Source: Moritella yayanosii (lineage in GTDB: Bacteria; Pseudomonadota; Gammaproteobacteria; Enterobacterales; Moritellaceae). From it: 64,000 bases of DNA. The position numbers and the translations under genes are program-made. Shown one piece after another: positions 1-9,500 of this stretch. The notes beneath the pieces are model-generated. The model did no database searches and was not told the origin of the DNA. It was given only the letters and a program-made list of their open reading frames with translations. Where the stretch lies: contig NZ_LS483250.1 in NCBI RefSeq assembly GCF_900465055.1, positions 3,410,001 through 3,474,000 on the forward strand, written 5' to 3'. Numbering within the stretch: the stretch's first letter is position 1; each line of letters opens with the position of its first letter.

Positions 1-34
1 AACTTTTTTCTATTAACTAAAAGCAGGCATAACC

Positions 35-397
35 GTGGATTTTGAATTTCGTAAAGATACCCTAACTGATACCTATCGAGTAATAATATCAATGGAGCAG
101 ACTGCGTTAGGTAGTTGGATACAAGGCACTTTAGGCACGGATAAAGCCACTATTGCGTTGATTCAAGCTGAAATTGATTTATTAAAAGTCCGTAAAAAAC
201 AAGAGTATCGTTTAGTTGGTGATGAGATGACATTAACCCTGACCCAAGAAGATGCGTGTGCGTGTACTAATTCGGAGTTAATGGATTTTGGTGACGTGCT
301 TGAAGACGACATGAATTTGTATGATGCAGAAACAATGGCTGTGTGTGGCCTGGAGGATTTTGAGATCATACTCCAAGCTTGGTTAGAGTTTATCTGA
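35..397 (+). CDS. yacL: UPF0231 (YacL) family protein
   Basis: Small acidic protein of 120 residues matching the YacL/UPF0231 family along its length: it opens MDFEFRKD as E. coli YacL opens MDYEFLRD, and ends with the family block MNLYDAET..VCGLEDF. The function of the family is unknown; no signal peptide or membrane segment is visible, so it is probably cytoplasmic. The start is GTG at 35, chosen because it sits exactly where the family begins. The gene stands alone, convergent with azoR, and no clear terminator is seen in the 100 bases after it. Confidence 0.85.
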   Translation: MDFEFRKDTLTDTYRVIISMEQTALGSWIQGTLGTDKATIALIQAEIDLLKVRKKQEYRLVGDEMTLTLTQEDACACTNSELMDFGDVLEDDMNLYDAETMAVCGLEDFEIILQAWLEFI

Positions 398-497
398 TCG
401 TTATGGGGGAGGTTAGACGAAAAACGACCTGAATAACAGGCCCTTATTGAGACGATATTTGAATATACGTAATCAGGAATTGTGTTCCAATTACAGG

Positions 498-1112
498 TTA
501 AGCGACCTGATGCTTAAATAATGCTGAGATGCTGTTTTTTGCCTGAATTAAACTTTCAGTTGCCATCGATTCACTTATTCCCATGCCTTCAGCATAAATA
601 AATTGCGTGGAAGACAATCCCATGAATCCTAAGATGTTCCTAAGCCATGGTGTTTGCGTATCCATATGAGCATTGTCACCGCCAAACATGCCTCCACGCG
701 TACACAATATATAAACAGGTTTATTATTTAATAACCCCATTGGACCTTTTTCAGTGTATTTAAATGTCACTCCTGCTCGCAGAACATAGTCTAAATAAGT
801 TTGAAATATGGAAGGCGCCGCTAAATTGTATAATGGCATTCCGATCACCACTGCATCAGCCTCTCTAAGCTCATCAATTAAATGACCAGACAGTGCCAAA
901 GCTTCTTGTTGAGCTTGAGTTTCACTTTGCCCCTGTTTTAATGCATTAATTACCATTTCATTTAAGTGTGGTATTGGTGACTTAGCTAAATCTCTTTCAA
1001 CTACGTTACCGCCTTGCTCTAACCAATCTGCGATAAAATGCGAGACTAGTTTACCTGACTGCCCACCTGCATGTTGTAATGAAGTATTTATGGCTAATAA
1101 TTTTTTGGTCAT
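498..1112 (-). CDS. azoR: FMN-dependent NADH:quinone oxidoreductase / azoreductase
   Basis: A 204-residue flavodoxin-fold enzyme of the AzoR (AcpD) family, which uses NADH to reduce quinones and azo compounds by two electrons. Visible family marks are the N-terminal phosphate-binding strand (LLAINTSL), the GMPLYNLAAPS segment around residue 95 that contacts FMN, the AGVTFKYTEKGPMGLL region and the TRGGMF loop. Length is close to the usual 200. The ATG has a good AAGGAG site nine bases upstream. It lies upstream of the acyl-ligase operon on the same strand but 181 bases separate them, so it is probably its own unit. Cytoplasmic. Confidence 0.9.
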   Translation of the reverse strand: MTKKLLAINTSLQHAGGQSGKLVSHFIADWLEQGGNVVERDLAKSPIPHLNEMVINALKQGQSETQAQQEALALSGHLIDELREADAVVIGMPLYNLAAPSIFQTYLDYVLRAGVTFKYTEKGPMGLLNNKPVYILCTRGGMFGGDNAHMDTQTPWLRNILGFMGLSSTQFIYAEGMGISESMATESLIQAKNSISALFKHQVA

Positions 1113-1293
1113 TATTCGTTACTCCTTTATATATAGCTAAGTGTGTTAAATATTTTTCTTTGTTTTGATACTATCGGTCTACGACCATGCATTACTCGGG
1201 TATTATCCATTACACTTGAAATTGCGACTCGCGGTGAGATATACAATATCGTTTTCCACTGTAGTTATGATGTTCATTTACTTATATCCTTAT

Positions 1294-2817
1294 TTACAAA
1301 TTAGTGGTGAAATTGATCAAATTATGCTTTATACAAGCTTCGATGACATCGCGACGCGGTCGCCCCGTAATAGTAAAGTACTCGGTCATGAAGGCATTTC
1401 GGTCTTTTGGAATCAGGTAATTATTGAGCTGAGAAAACGAAGGTAATTCATTCGATAATGCTTTAATACTCAAATCCAATTCAGCTTTAGTCACTTTATC
1501 GTTAGCAGGTACGATAATACCTGACAGATAATCTTTGCCGTCACCAAAGATGACTATCTGCTCTATTAATTCACTTCCGCGATAAACAGACTCGACATGT
1601 TCTGGACAAATATTTCTAGCACTCGATAAAATGATAATATTCTTTTTTCGACCACTAATTCTTAAATAACCGTCATCATCCAACGAACCAATATCACCTG
1701 TAAAAAACAGCCCATTTTTTACGGGATTATTCACCTTTTCGCCATCTAGGTAACCGCAAAATAAACTGTTAGACCGTATTGCAATTTCTCCGTCGATAAT
1801 TTCTACTTGGGTATGCTTAAGTGGTTTACCTACCGTTCCTTTTTTTCTGCAAAGGCGAGTATTAAGCGATATAACAGATGTATTTTCGGAGACACCGTAC
1901 CCTTCATATACACAAATGCCCATTTCGTCCAAAAACTCAGTTGCTTCCTGATTTACAGTACCGCCCCCGGTTAATACATAGGTATCATTTTGCGGGAAGA
2001 AATAAGCCTTAGGATCGATGCCTTTTTCCTGTAAGTGCAGTGCCTGCACAGACAAGTCTTCAATCAATCGAGGGGGTAAAAAATAAAAATTAGCATCTGC
2101 ATGACGGATTAATTCCAAATAGGTATCTGAATCCGTATACGTTAAACCAAAAGCGGGCACATGGTCCGGTTTAAAAATTACTTTACCACCACTAACAAGA
2201 GGCAAATATAGAGCCAAAATTTGCTCTATCAATAAGGACATAGGTTGAAAAGAGAAATAGTTTAAAGAATTCTCAGCACAGATCCCATCAGTCAGTTTAT
2301 CGAGCATGTTTGCCAATGCTTGTTCATTGACAATTGCGCCTTTGGGGTTGGAAGTAGTGCCCGACGTATGCACGATTTTTCTCCAGCTCGGATCCCGATT
2401 ACCATTGTTTCGCAACGGCTGGCCTGGATTTATCTGCTTCCCATTATTATCCAAAAATACAACACTCTGATTTATTTTTTGCAAACGTGTATAAACATTG
2501 TCATTATCAACAATACAGTAGTCAGCATTTTCAAAAAAATGTGCAATTTGCGTATCAGAAAATTCAAGTGGCACTGTCATATTGACAGCTCCAACCTTTA
2601 ACAAAAACAAATCAAAGATCATATACTGAACAGGATCAGCATGAGTCAAACAGACAATTTTCCCTGTAAGGTCTAAATGAGCATAACTCTGCTCTAATAA
2701 GCTTAATCTTTCTTGTAGTTGTTTTACTGTTACCTTTAATTGTGCTTTTTCTATCACAATTTCGTGGTCTTCTCTTTGTTCTAGTTTTGAAAAAAGCACA
2801 TTTTTAATTGTTAACAT
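1294..2817 (-). CDS. AMP-dependent acyl ligase (ANL superfamily) of the hemolysin-like operon
   Basis: A 507-residue ANL-superfamily adenylating enzyme, most like long-chain acyl-CoA synthetases. The P-loop reads HTSGTTSNPKGA (about residue 150), the A5 motif is YEGYGVSEN, and the A7/A8 region is TGDIGSLDDDGYLRISGRKKN. The C-terminal A10 segment reads TGRPRRD, so the usual catalytic lysine of NGK-x-x-R appears to be arginine. It is the last gene of a three-gene unit with only 19 bases to the upstream gene, and has an AAAGGGATAT ribosome site. Inferred role: activating a fatty acid for transfer by the neighbouring hemolysin-family protein. The substrate cannot be read from the sequence. Confidence 0.8.
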   Translation of the reverse strand: MLTIKNVLFSKLEQREDHEIVIEKAQLKVTVKQLQERLSLLEQSYAHLDLTGKIVCLTHADPVQYMIFDLFLLKVGAVNMTVPLEFSDTQIAHFFENADYCIVDNDNVYTRLQKINQSVVFLDNNGKQINPGQPLRNNGNRDPSWRKIVHTSGTTSNPKGAIVNEQALANMLDKLTDGICAENSLNYFSFQPMSLLIEQILALYLPLVSGGKVIFKPDHVPAFGLTYTDSDTYLELIRHADANFYFLPPRLIEDLSVQALHLQEKGIDPKAYFFPQNDTYVLTGGGTVNQEATEFLDEMGICVYEGYGVSENTSVISLNTRLCRKKGTVGKPLKHTQVEIIDGEIAIRSNSLFCGYLDGEKVNNPVKNGLFFTGDIGSLDDDGYLRISGRKKNIIILSSARNICPEHVESVYRGSELIEQIVIFGDGKDYLSGIIVPANDKVTKAELDLSIKALSNELPSFSQLNNYLIPKDRNAFMTEYFTITGRPRRDVIEACIKHNLINFTTNL

Positions 2818-2836
2818 ATTAATATCCCTTTAATTT

Positions 2837-3535
2837 TCAAGCACAATTTTTAGAAAATGCATTTATTGGTGCACAAATATTCAAACATTGTCTAACTAAA
2901 AAATCTTCTTTATCGTTACAAGCACTAGTAAATGAATCTTCAAGATTTACTAGACATGTAATGGGTTTAAAATCGTAATATCTGCCCCAGTCATCCCTGT
3001 TAATATTTGCATAATCTGAGTTAGAAAAAACCAAAGGTGACATGTTCCAGTGGCACTTCAACGAAACGAGATCTCTAATCACTTCAGTAATGGTGACTAG
3101 AGCGTAATCATAACCCAGCTTGTAAGCCAAAATAGGCGCACATATGAGCATCATTCGGGATGTGAAATCACCGCTGGTTGAACAAAGTGCAGTTAATTCA
3201 ACCATTTTATTCTTATTAAAATTCAGTTCGGGTGAGACCACTTTCATGTAATCTTCAATATCATAAGGAAGGTACATTTCAGAGAATTGCTTAGCGTTCT
3301 CATTTGGAAATACCACCCCAAAACAAGAAATGATCTCATATCCTTCAGGCCCCCGTTCTTCAAGTACCATGTAAAGCGATTTTTTAGAAATAGTCTGCTT
3401 TACCTTAAGTTTGTGCGTGTAAACGTTCTGGCAATAAGCAACCGCCGCCGCATAATCACCAATACTTTCCGGCCCTATTACTCTCATCCTGAGACGGTCG
3501 AACCCTAGTTTGCTTCCTGCATTACTAAACAACAT
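2837..3535 (-). CDS. Thermostable hemolysin family protein (T_hemolysin)
   Basis: A 232-residue protein matching the family named after the Vibrio parahaemolyticus thermostable delta-hemolysin: the central MVELTALCST block, the GYDYALVTITEVIRDL segment and the DWGRYYDFKP motif near the end are typical. There is no signal peptide. The fold pattern (central strand followed by long helix) resembles GNAT or acyl-homoserine-lactone synthase enzymes, so an acyltransferase role is plausible; this is inference, and 'hemolysin' may be a historical misnomer. It is the middle gene of the operon, with 20 bases to the EamA gene and 19 to the ligase, and an AAGGGA site six bases before the ATG. Confidence 0.75.
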   Translation of the reverse strand: MLFSNAGSKLGFDRLRMRVIGPESIGDYAAAVAYCQNVYTHKLKVKQTISKKSLYMVLEERGPEGYEIISCFGVVFPNENAKQFSEMYLPYDIEDYMKVVSPELNFNKNKMVELTALCSTSGDFTSRMMLICAPILAYKLGYDYALVTITEVIRDLVSLKCHWNMSPLVFSNSDYANINRDDWGRYYDFKPITCLVNLEDSFTSACNDKEDFLVRQCLNICAPINAFSKNCA

Positions 3536-3555
3536 AATTATCCCTTAAATACTAT

Positions 3556-4476
3556 TTACTGTGCTGCTTTTTCACCAGAAGTCCACTGTATATAAAACAA
3601 AGACAATATTGATATAACAGATGAAAATACAACAATGGAATTGACTTCCATAGAAAAGAATCCGAAATTAATTAACACCACACATATAGGCGTGAGATAG
3701 GAAAATGACGATATTTTGATCGGTGCAATCCATTTAGTAGCGTATTGCACCGAGAAAAAAGTGAATACCGTACAAAACAGCACCAAAAATATAAGCTCAA
3801 CCACGACAATGGTGTTGGGATTAAAAATCAGTTTTTCTGGTGATAGTAAAAGATATAAAAACATCCATACCGTATTGCCAAGTAAGATATAGAAGGTACT
3901 CACCAGAGGCGGCTCTCCGGAGGTATATTTTTTAGTGACATTAAAAAAACACGCCATGCATATAGTGCCTAGTAAAAAAATTAAATCCCCCATGTTCACG
4001 ATTTTTAAAATATCAAAAAATGATAATTTACCTTGTGTTACCACCACCATACTCGCGAGGGTCGACAGTATAAGCGGAACAATATAATGCTTTAATTTCG
4101 TATCTTTGAAAGTGAACCAAGCGATCAACAAAGAGACACTTGGCATTAAGGTGTAAATAACACTGGTATTAAAAGCACTCGTTAATTTCAATGCTTCAAA
4201 CGTGCTAATAAAGAACATGGCATAAAATGAACTGACAAATAGATAAGCTTTCCATCTCTGGGGGATGATGGAGACTGATAACCCTTTAAGCTGAATAAAT
4301 ATGTAAAACAGAGCGGAAGAAATTACAAACCGAATACATAAAGCCAGTTCCGCAGATATATATTGCATCAATGATTTTGATACAGGAAAAGACGCCGCAA
4401 CACATATGGTTGCCACCAACATCATTAGACTGGCGTTCCTTGTCTTATTTTTCTGATCCATCTTTATCTCTAACAT
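3556..4476 (-). CDS. EamA/DMT-family membrane transporter
   Basis: A drug/metabolite-transporter-type protein of about 306 residues with some ten hydrophobic segments in two EamA halves (for example FPVSKSLMQYISAELALCIRFV in the first). Such proteins export amino acids, metabolites or small hydrophobic compounds through the inner membrane. I chose the ATG ending at 4476 rather than the one at 4482 because AAAAGGA lies directly against the upstream ATG but six bases from this one. It is the first gene of the operon with the hemolysin-like protein and the ligase, so it may export their product. It is divergent from marR across the 15-bp repeat array. Confidence 0.8.
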   Translation of the reverse strand: MLEIKMDQKNKTRNASLMMLVATICVAASFPVSKSLMQYISAELALCIRFVISSALFYIFIQLKGLSVSIIPQRWKAYLFVSSFYAMFFISTFEALKLTSAFNTSVIYTLMPSVSLLIAWFTFKDTKLKHYIVPLILSTLASMVVVTQGKLSFFDILKIVNMGDLIFLLGTICMACFFNVTKKYTSGEPPLVSTFYILLGNTVWMFLYLLLSPEKLIFNPNTIVVVELIFLVLFCTVFTFFSVQYATKWIAPIKISSFSYLTPICVVLINFGFFSMEVNSIVVFSSVISILSLFYIQWTSGEKAAQ

Positions 4477-4546
4477 TCTCATTCCTTTTCATACTAATTT
4501 TAAATAGAACCTTGAGTTAATACCCTTAATGTACTTCAGAATTAAG

Positions 4547-4675
4547 TATCTTAACTACATATATCTTAATTGACTTTATCTTAACGGCAACTATCTTAAT
4601 TGTAAACTACTTAATGATAAATATCTTAATCATGTGTATCTTTATCGTGAGTATCACAATTTAAAGTAACTTAGT
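4547..4675. repeat. Nine-copy array of a TATCTTAAT-like motif with exact 15-bp period
   Basis: Copies begin at 4547, 4562, 4577, 4592, 4607, 4622, 4637, 4652 and 4667. Reading the first nine bases of each: TATCTTAAC, TATCTTAAT, TATCTTAAC, TATCTTAAT, CTACTTAAT, TATCTTAAT, TATCTTTAT, TATCACAAT, TAACTTAGT. The six bases between copies are not conserved. Copies decay towards marR, and an inverted copy (TTTAAGATAC, 4691-4700) lies just beyond. It fills the divergent promoter region between the EamA operon and marR, so it is probably a multi-site operator, perhaps for the MarR protein. Confidence 0.8.
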
Positions 4676-4750
4676 GTTAATATAATAAACTTTAAGATAC
4701 ATTCAAATTTTTTAATGTTAAGATGCAGAAAATGGGGGAAAGTATTAACT

Positions 4751-5260
4751 ATGAAAATTGATAAAATTGATCTACAAGTGAAGCAGTGGCACGAAGTTCG
4801 TCCTGATATAGAACCTGAGATTATGGGACTCTTTGCTCGTCTACTTAGGGTAAGTAACCATATTTCTAAGGGGATATGGGACCAGCACAAATCCATGGGA
4901 TTATCAAAAGGTGATTTCGATATTCTCGCGACACTGAGACGCAATGGAGAACCCTATATAATGACGCCAACCGACTTATATAAGTCAACTATGCTAACCT
5001 CCGGTGCTATTACCAACCGCCTCGACAAACTTGAAAAAACAGGATGGATTGAGAGGACCCATAGCCAACACGACAGACGCAGCTATTTGGTTAAGCTCAG
5101 TGATCAAGGTATGGAAAAAATCGACAATTCCTTGTTAGCCCATGTTGAAAATGAACACGCTTTATCAGCATCATTAACACAAAAACAAAAGAGTCAATTA
5201 GATGCGTTACTAAAAATTTGGCTGATTCAGTTTGAGGGTGAGTTAGACTCTGCGGACTAG
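4751..5260 (+). CDS. MarR-family transcriptional regulator
   Basis: A winged-helix MarR-type dimeric regulator of 169 residues. The DNA-binding region reads LTSGAITNRLDKLEKTGWIERTHS (about residues 82-105), followed by the wing motif DRRSYLVKLSDQG. I chose ATG 4751, with GGGGGAAAG upstream, over an ATG at 4715. The gene faces away from the EamA/hemolysin-like/acyl-ligase operon across the 15-bp repeat array, the usual arrangement for a local repressor controlling both directions. The ligand is unknown, but a fatty or aromatic compound handled by the operon is a reasonable guess. Confidence 0.88.
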   Translation: MKIDKIDLQVKQWHEVRPDIEPEIMGLFARLLRVSNHISKGIWDQHKSMGLSKGDFDILATLRRNGEPYIMTPTDLYKSTMLTSGAITNRLDKLEKTGWIERTHSQHDRRSYLVKLSDQGMEKIDNSLLAHVENEHALSASLTQKQKSQLDALLKIWLIQFEGELDSAD

Positions 5261-5288
5261 GGATGTACTCAAAAGCCGATGACTCTGC

Positions 5289-5384
5289 ATGACTAATACC
5301 ATTCAGTAATAAAACGGTCATTGTTAGGCGATTTCTAACAATGACTGTGAGCGTTGAATTCTCAACGTACTGGTATTCATTTTT
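5289..5384. repeat. Compact palindromic intergenic element
   Basis: The 294-base gap between marR and metA holds a perfect 11-bp inverted repeat (GTCATTGTTAG 5317-5327, CTAACAATGAC 5335-5345, 7-base loop), then a second small hairpin (CGTTGA attc TCAACG near 5351-5366). The flanks AATACCATTCAGTA and TACTGGTATT are imperfect inverted copies. There is no T-run, so it does not look like a simple terminator. It resembles a small non-coding repeat element, but only one copy lies in this window. Confidence 0.45.
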
Positions 5385-5513
5385 TTAAACAAGAAATAAA
5401 TCTACAATTTCCAATACGGTAATCCTCCCGAAAAAGCCCACAACTCATTATCCTAATGTCGTCCGTGATAAATTTGCTGTGAACAGCACTTACAAAGCTT
5501 ATCTAATTGAGGT

Positions 5514-5529
5514 AGACTTCTGGATGGCT
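5514..5529. promoter_or_regulatory. Possible MetJ operator (met boxes) before metA
   Basis: AGACTTCT (5514-5521) differs from the met-box consensus AGACGTCT at one base and is followed directly by GGATGGCT, a weaker second box (five of eight). MetJ binds tandem 8-bp boxes, and the position 25-40 bases before the metA ATG is suitable. metJ itself is not in the window. Confidence 0.35.
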
Positions 5530-5554
5530 AATCTATTACTTAAGGATGGGAATA

Positions 5555-6466
5555 ATGCCGATTAGAATTAAAGACGGGCTACCGGCTGCCGAAATATTAG
5601 GTAATGAAAATATTTTTGTGATGCTCGAGTCACGCGCAACCAAGCAAGAAATCAGACCGCTGCAGTTGGTTATTCTTAACCTTATGCCGAAAAAAATTGA
5701 GACTGAAAATCAAATTTTACGGTTATTGTCGAATACGCCATTACAAGTCAATGTGGAATTCTTACGCATTGACTATCGCGCCTCTAAAAATACTCCCCAA
5801 GAACATATTGATAAGTTTTATCATGACTTTGAGCGCATTCGTCATAATAATTATGATGGTTTAATTATTACCGGTGCGCCATTAGGTTTAGTCGGTCATG
5901 ATGACGTGGTGTATTGGCCACAAATCGAAGAGATCATTAACTGGTCGAAAACCCACGTGGTATCGACGTTATTCTTATGCTGGGCTGCACAAGCGGCATT
6001 AAAAATTCTGCACGGCGTTGATAAAAAAGTCCACGAGACAAAATTTTCCGGTGTCTACCCACAGCAAACGTTCCATCGTCATAACCCATTAGTACGTGGT
6101 TTTGATGATGAATTCCCCGTACCTATGTCGCGCTATGCCAATTTCTCTGCAGCGATGTTTGCAGGTACAGATCTCGACATCCTAGCTGCGAATGATGAGA
6201 CCGGGGTGTATTTAGCGGCATCAAAAGACTGCCGCCAGGTATTTGTCACTGGTCATCCAGAATACAGTGCCGACACCTTACATCAAGAATATATGCGTGA
6301 TATTACCGACGGTGTGGAGGCGGCTGTCCCCGCTAATTACTATAAAGGTAATAATGCTGAAAATGCCCCTCTTGTTACTTGGCGCAGTCATGGTAATCTG
6401 CTTTATAGCAACTGGTTAAACTATTATGTTTATCAACAAACGCCATATGACTTAAACGATCTATAA
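5555..6466 (+). CDS. metA: Homoserine O-succinyltransferase (MetA)
   Basis: First committed enzyme of methionine synthesis: it transfers an acyl group, usually succinyl from succinyl-CoA, to homoserine. The 303 residues align with E. coli MetA from MPIR to [10 protein letters not shown]. The nucleophile Cys142 lies in LCWAAQAAL, and the His/Glu pair in VTGHPEY. I chose ATG 5555, with AAGGAT eight bases upstream, because it restores MPIR and Cys142 numbering; an in-frame ATG at 5546 is less likely. It is followed after about 100 bases by metH on the same strand. Succinyl versus acetyl preference cannot be decided by eye. Confidence 0.95.
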   Translation: MPIRIKDGLPAAEILGNENIFVMLESRATKQEIRPLQLVILNLMPKKIETENQILRLLSNTPLQVNVEFLRIDYRASKNTPQEHIDKFYHDFERIRHNNYDGLIITGAPLGLVGHDDVVYWPQIEEIINWSKTHVVSTLFLCWAAQAALKILHGVDKKVHETKFSGVYPQQTFHRHNPLVRGFDDEFPVPMSRYANFSAAMFAGTDLDILAANDETGVYLAASKDCRQVFVTGHPEYSADTLHQEYMRDITDGVEAAVPANYYKGNNAENAPLVTWRSHGNLLYSNWLNYYVYQQTPYDLNDL

Positions 6467-6481
6467 CTGTCACGAGTGTAG

Positions 6482-6544
6482 CTATTCGAATAGATAGTCG
6501 AGCAAATAGATTAGTATCAAATAATAAGACTCAGGATTGAGTCT
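6482..6544. promoter_or_regulatory. Two palindromes between metA and metH
   Basis: CTATTCGAATAG (6482-6493) is a perfect 12-bp palindrome. AGACTCA ggat TGAGTCT (6527-6544) is a perfect 7-bp hairpin whose outer bases resemble half a met box. Together they fill most of the metA-metH gap and may be regulatory or RNA-structural. The assignment is tentative. Confidence 0.35.
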
Positions 6545-6567
6545 GCAGTACATTAACGAGGGATCTT

Positions 6568-9500
6568 GTGGCTACTATAAAAATCAAACAACAGCTGGAA
6601 CAGCAATTAAAACAACGTATCATGCTTATCGATGGCGGCATGGGTACGATGATCCAAGACTATAAATTAGCAGAAGCAGATTACCGTGGTGAACGTTTTG
6701 CTAACTGGCATTGCGACGTCAAAGGTAATAATGATTTATTGGTCTTAAGTAAGCCACAGCTCATTGCTGACATTCATAAAGAGTACCTCGACGCGGGCGC
6801 CGATATTCTTGAAACCAATACCTTCAATGCCACGACTATCGCAATGGCAGATTATGATATGGCATCCTTATCGGCAGAGATTAACCGTGAAGCCGCGCGT
6901 ATCGCCCGTCAAGTTGCCGATGAAAAAACCGCAGAAAACCCGGATCGTCCGCGTTTTGTGGCCGGTGTTCTGGGTCCAACCAACCGTACTTGTTCTATTT
7001 CGCCTGACGTAAACGATCCCGCTTTCCGTAATACCTCTTTTGATCTAATGGTTGAAGCCTATATCGAATCAACCAAAGCGTTAATCGAAGGCGGTGCCGA
7101 TATTATTCTCATCGAGACTATCTTTGATACCTTGAATGCTAAAGCGGCGGTCTTTGCGGTTAAAACTGTTTTTGAAGAACTTGGCTTTGAATTACCTATT
7201 ATGATCTCGGGTACCATTACCGATGCCTCGGGTCGGACTCTGACGGGTCAAACCACAGAAGCATTTTATAATTCATTACGCCATGCCGAACCGATCACTT
7301 TTGGTCTTAACTGTGCATTAGGCCCAGATGAATTACGTCAATATGTTGATGAGTTGTCACGTATCTCAGAAAGTTATGTTACCGCGCACCCCAATGCGGG
7401 TTTACCTAATGCCTTTGGTGAATATGATTTAAGCCCGGAAGACATGGCTGTACATATTAAGGAATGGGCTGAAGCCGGTTTCTTAAATATGGTCGGTGGT
7501 TGTTGTGGTACCACGCCAGAACATATTAAGGCGATGGCTGATGCTGTGGAAGGTGTTAAGCCGCGTCAATTACCTGAAATCGAAATCGCCTGTCGTTTAA
7601 GTGGACTTGAGCCATTAACGATAAAGAAAGACAGCTTGTTTATTAACGTTGGAGAACGTACCAACGTTACCGGTTCGGCACGTTTCAAGCGTCTGATTAA
7701 AGAAGAAAACTACGACGAAGCCCTGCATGTTGCCCTACAGCAAGTCGAAGCTGGCGCGCAGATCATCGATATTAATATGGATGACGGTATGCTGGATTCG
7801 TTGCATTGTATGCATCGATTTTTAAACTTAGTGGCGTCAGAACCCGATATTTCGAAAGTGCCAATCATGATCGACTCATCGAAATGGGAAATTCTTGAAG
7901 CGGGTCTGAAATGCGTACAGGGTAAAGCGATTGTTAACTCAATCTCGCTTAAAGAGGGTGAAGATAACTTCCGCCATCAAGCTAAATTAATCCGTCGTTA
8001 TGGCGCTGCTATGATAGTGATGGCCTTCGATGAAGATGGCCAAGCAGATACCCAAGAACGTAAATTTCAAATTTGTAAGCGTTCTTACGACATCCTGGTG
8101 AATGACGTTAATTTCCCGCCGGAAGATATTATTTTCGATCCAAATATCTTTGCCGTTGCCACCGGTATTGATGAGCATAATAACTATGCCGTTGATTTCA
8201 TTGAAGCAGTGAAAGACATTAAACGTGAATTACCGCATGCGATGATCTCGGGCGGTGTCTCTAATGTATCCTTCTCGTTCCGTGGTAACAACCCGTTGCG
8301 TGAAGCGATCCATGCCGTGTTCTTGTACTACGCTATCCGTGAAGGCATGGATATGGGTATTGTTAATGCGGGGCAGTTGGCGATCTATGATGATCTGCCG
8401 AAAGAGCTGCTGGATGGTGTCGAAGATGTGATCCTTAATCGCAATGATAATGCCACGGAAGCGCTGCTCGTTCTTGCCGAGAAGTACCGCGATTCAGGTG
8501 TTGAAGTCGAAGCGGAAACCCAAGAGTGGCGCAGCTTTGAGGTGAATAAACGTTTAGAGTACGCCTTAATTAAAGGTATTACTGAATTTATCGAAGACGA
8601 TACCGAAGAAGCTCGTCAACAAGCAACCCTGCCATTAGAAGTGATCGAAGGTCCGTTAATGGATGGCATGAATGCGGTTGGTGATTTATTTGGTGCCGGT
8701 AAAATGTTCTTACCCCAGGTGGTTAAATCTGCGCGGGTAATGAAACGGGCGGTATCTTACTTAAATCCTTACATTGAAGCATCAAAACAAAAAAAATCGT
8801 CAAACGGTCGAATATTACTAGCCACCGTAAAAGGCGACGTTCACGATATCGGCAAAAATATTGTCGGTGTGGTGTTGCAGTGTAATAACTATGAGATCAT
8901 CGATATGGGCGTGATGGTCTCGTGTGATGATATCTTGAAAAAAGCAGTGGAAGAAAACTGCGATATTATCGGCTTATCCGGTTTGATCACCCCGTCACTC
9001 GATGAAATGGTGCATGTGGCAAAAGAGTGTCAGCGTAAAGGCTTTAAACTGCCGATCCTGATTGGTGGTGCAACCACATCCAAAGCGCATACTGCGGTGA
9101 AAATTGAGCAACACTATGACGAACCGGTTATCTATGTTTCCAATGCATCACGCGCAGTCGGGGTGGTAGCGGCATTATTGTCAGAAACCAAGAAACCGGT
9201 ACTGGTCGCGAGAATGGCCAAAGAATACGAGGTGGCGCGTGAGCAACATGCCCGTAAACGACCACGCAGCGCGCCGGTAACACTTGAAGTAGCCCGTGCC
9301 AATAAAGCGCCAATTGATTGGGTTAACTATACGCCGCCAGTCCCGAAAACATTGGGTGTGAAAAAATACATTAGTTACTCGATTGCGGAATTGCGCAAAT
9401 ACATCGATTGGACCCCGTTCTTCATGACCTGGACTTTGGCGGGTAAATATCCGCGTATTCTTACCGATGACGTGGTTGGTGTCGAAGCGACCAGTTTATT

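Noticed and set aside
1165..1446. Plus-strand open frame overlapping the acyl ligase 3' end
   Set aside because: Its second half is antisense to the ligase coding sequence and it has no good ribosome site or family resemblance.
2837..3535. Classical secreted pore-forming hemolysin
   Set aside because: There is no signal peptide, no secretion partner and no toxin-like repeats; family name only, with operon context suggesting an enzyme.
4547..4675. The 15-bp array as a CRISPR or replication iterons
   Set aside because: Repeats and spacers are far too short for CRISPR, no cas gene is near, and there is no replication initiator gene; position between divergent genes favours an operator.
5400..5554. 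SAM riboswitch upstream of metA
   Set aside because: No SAM-I or SAM-II-like conserved core was recognisable; a MetJ-type operator is more usual in gammaproteobacteria.
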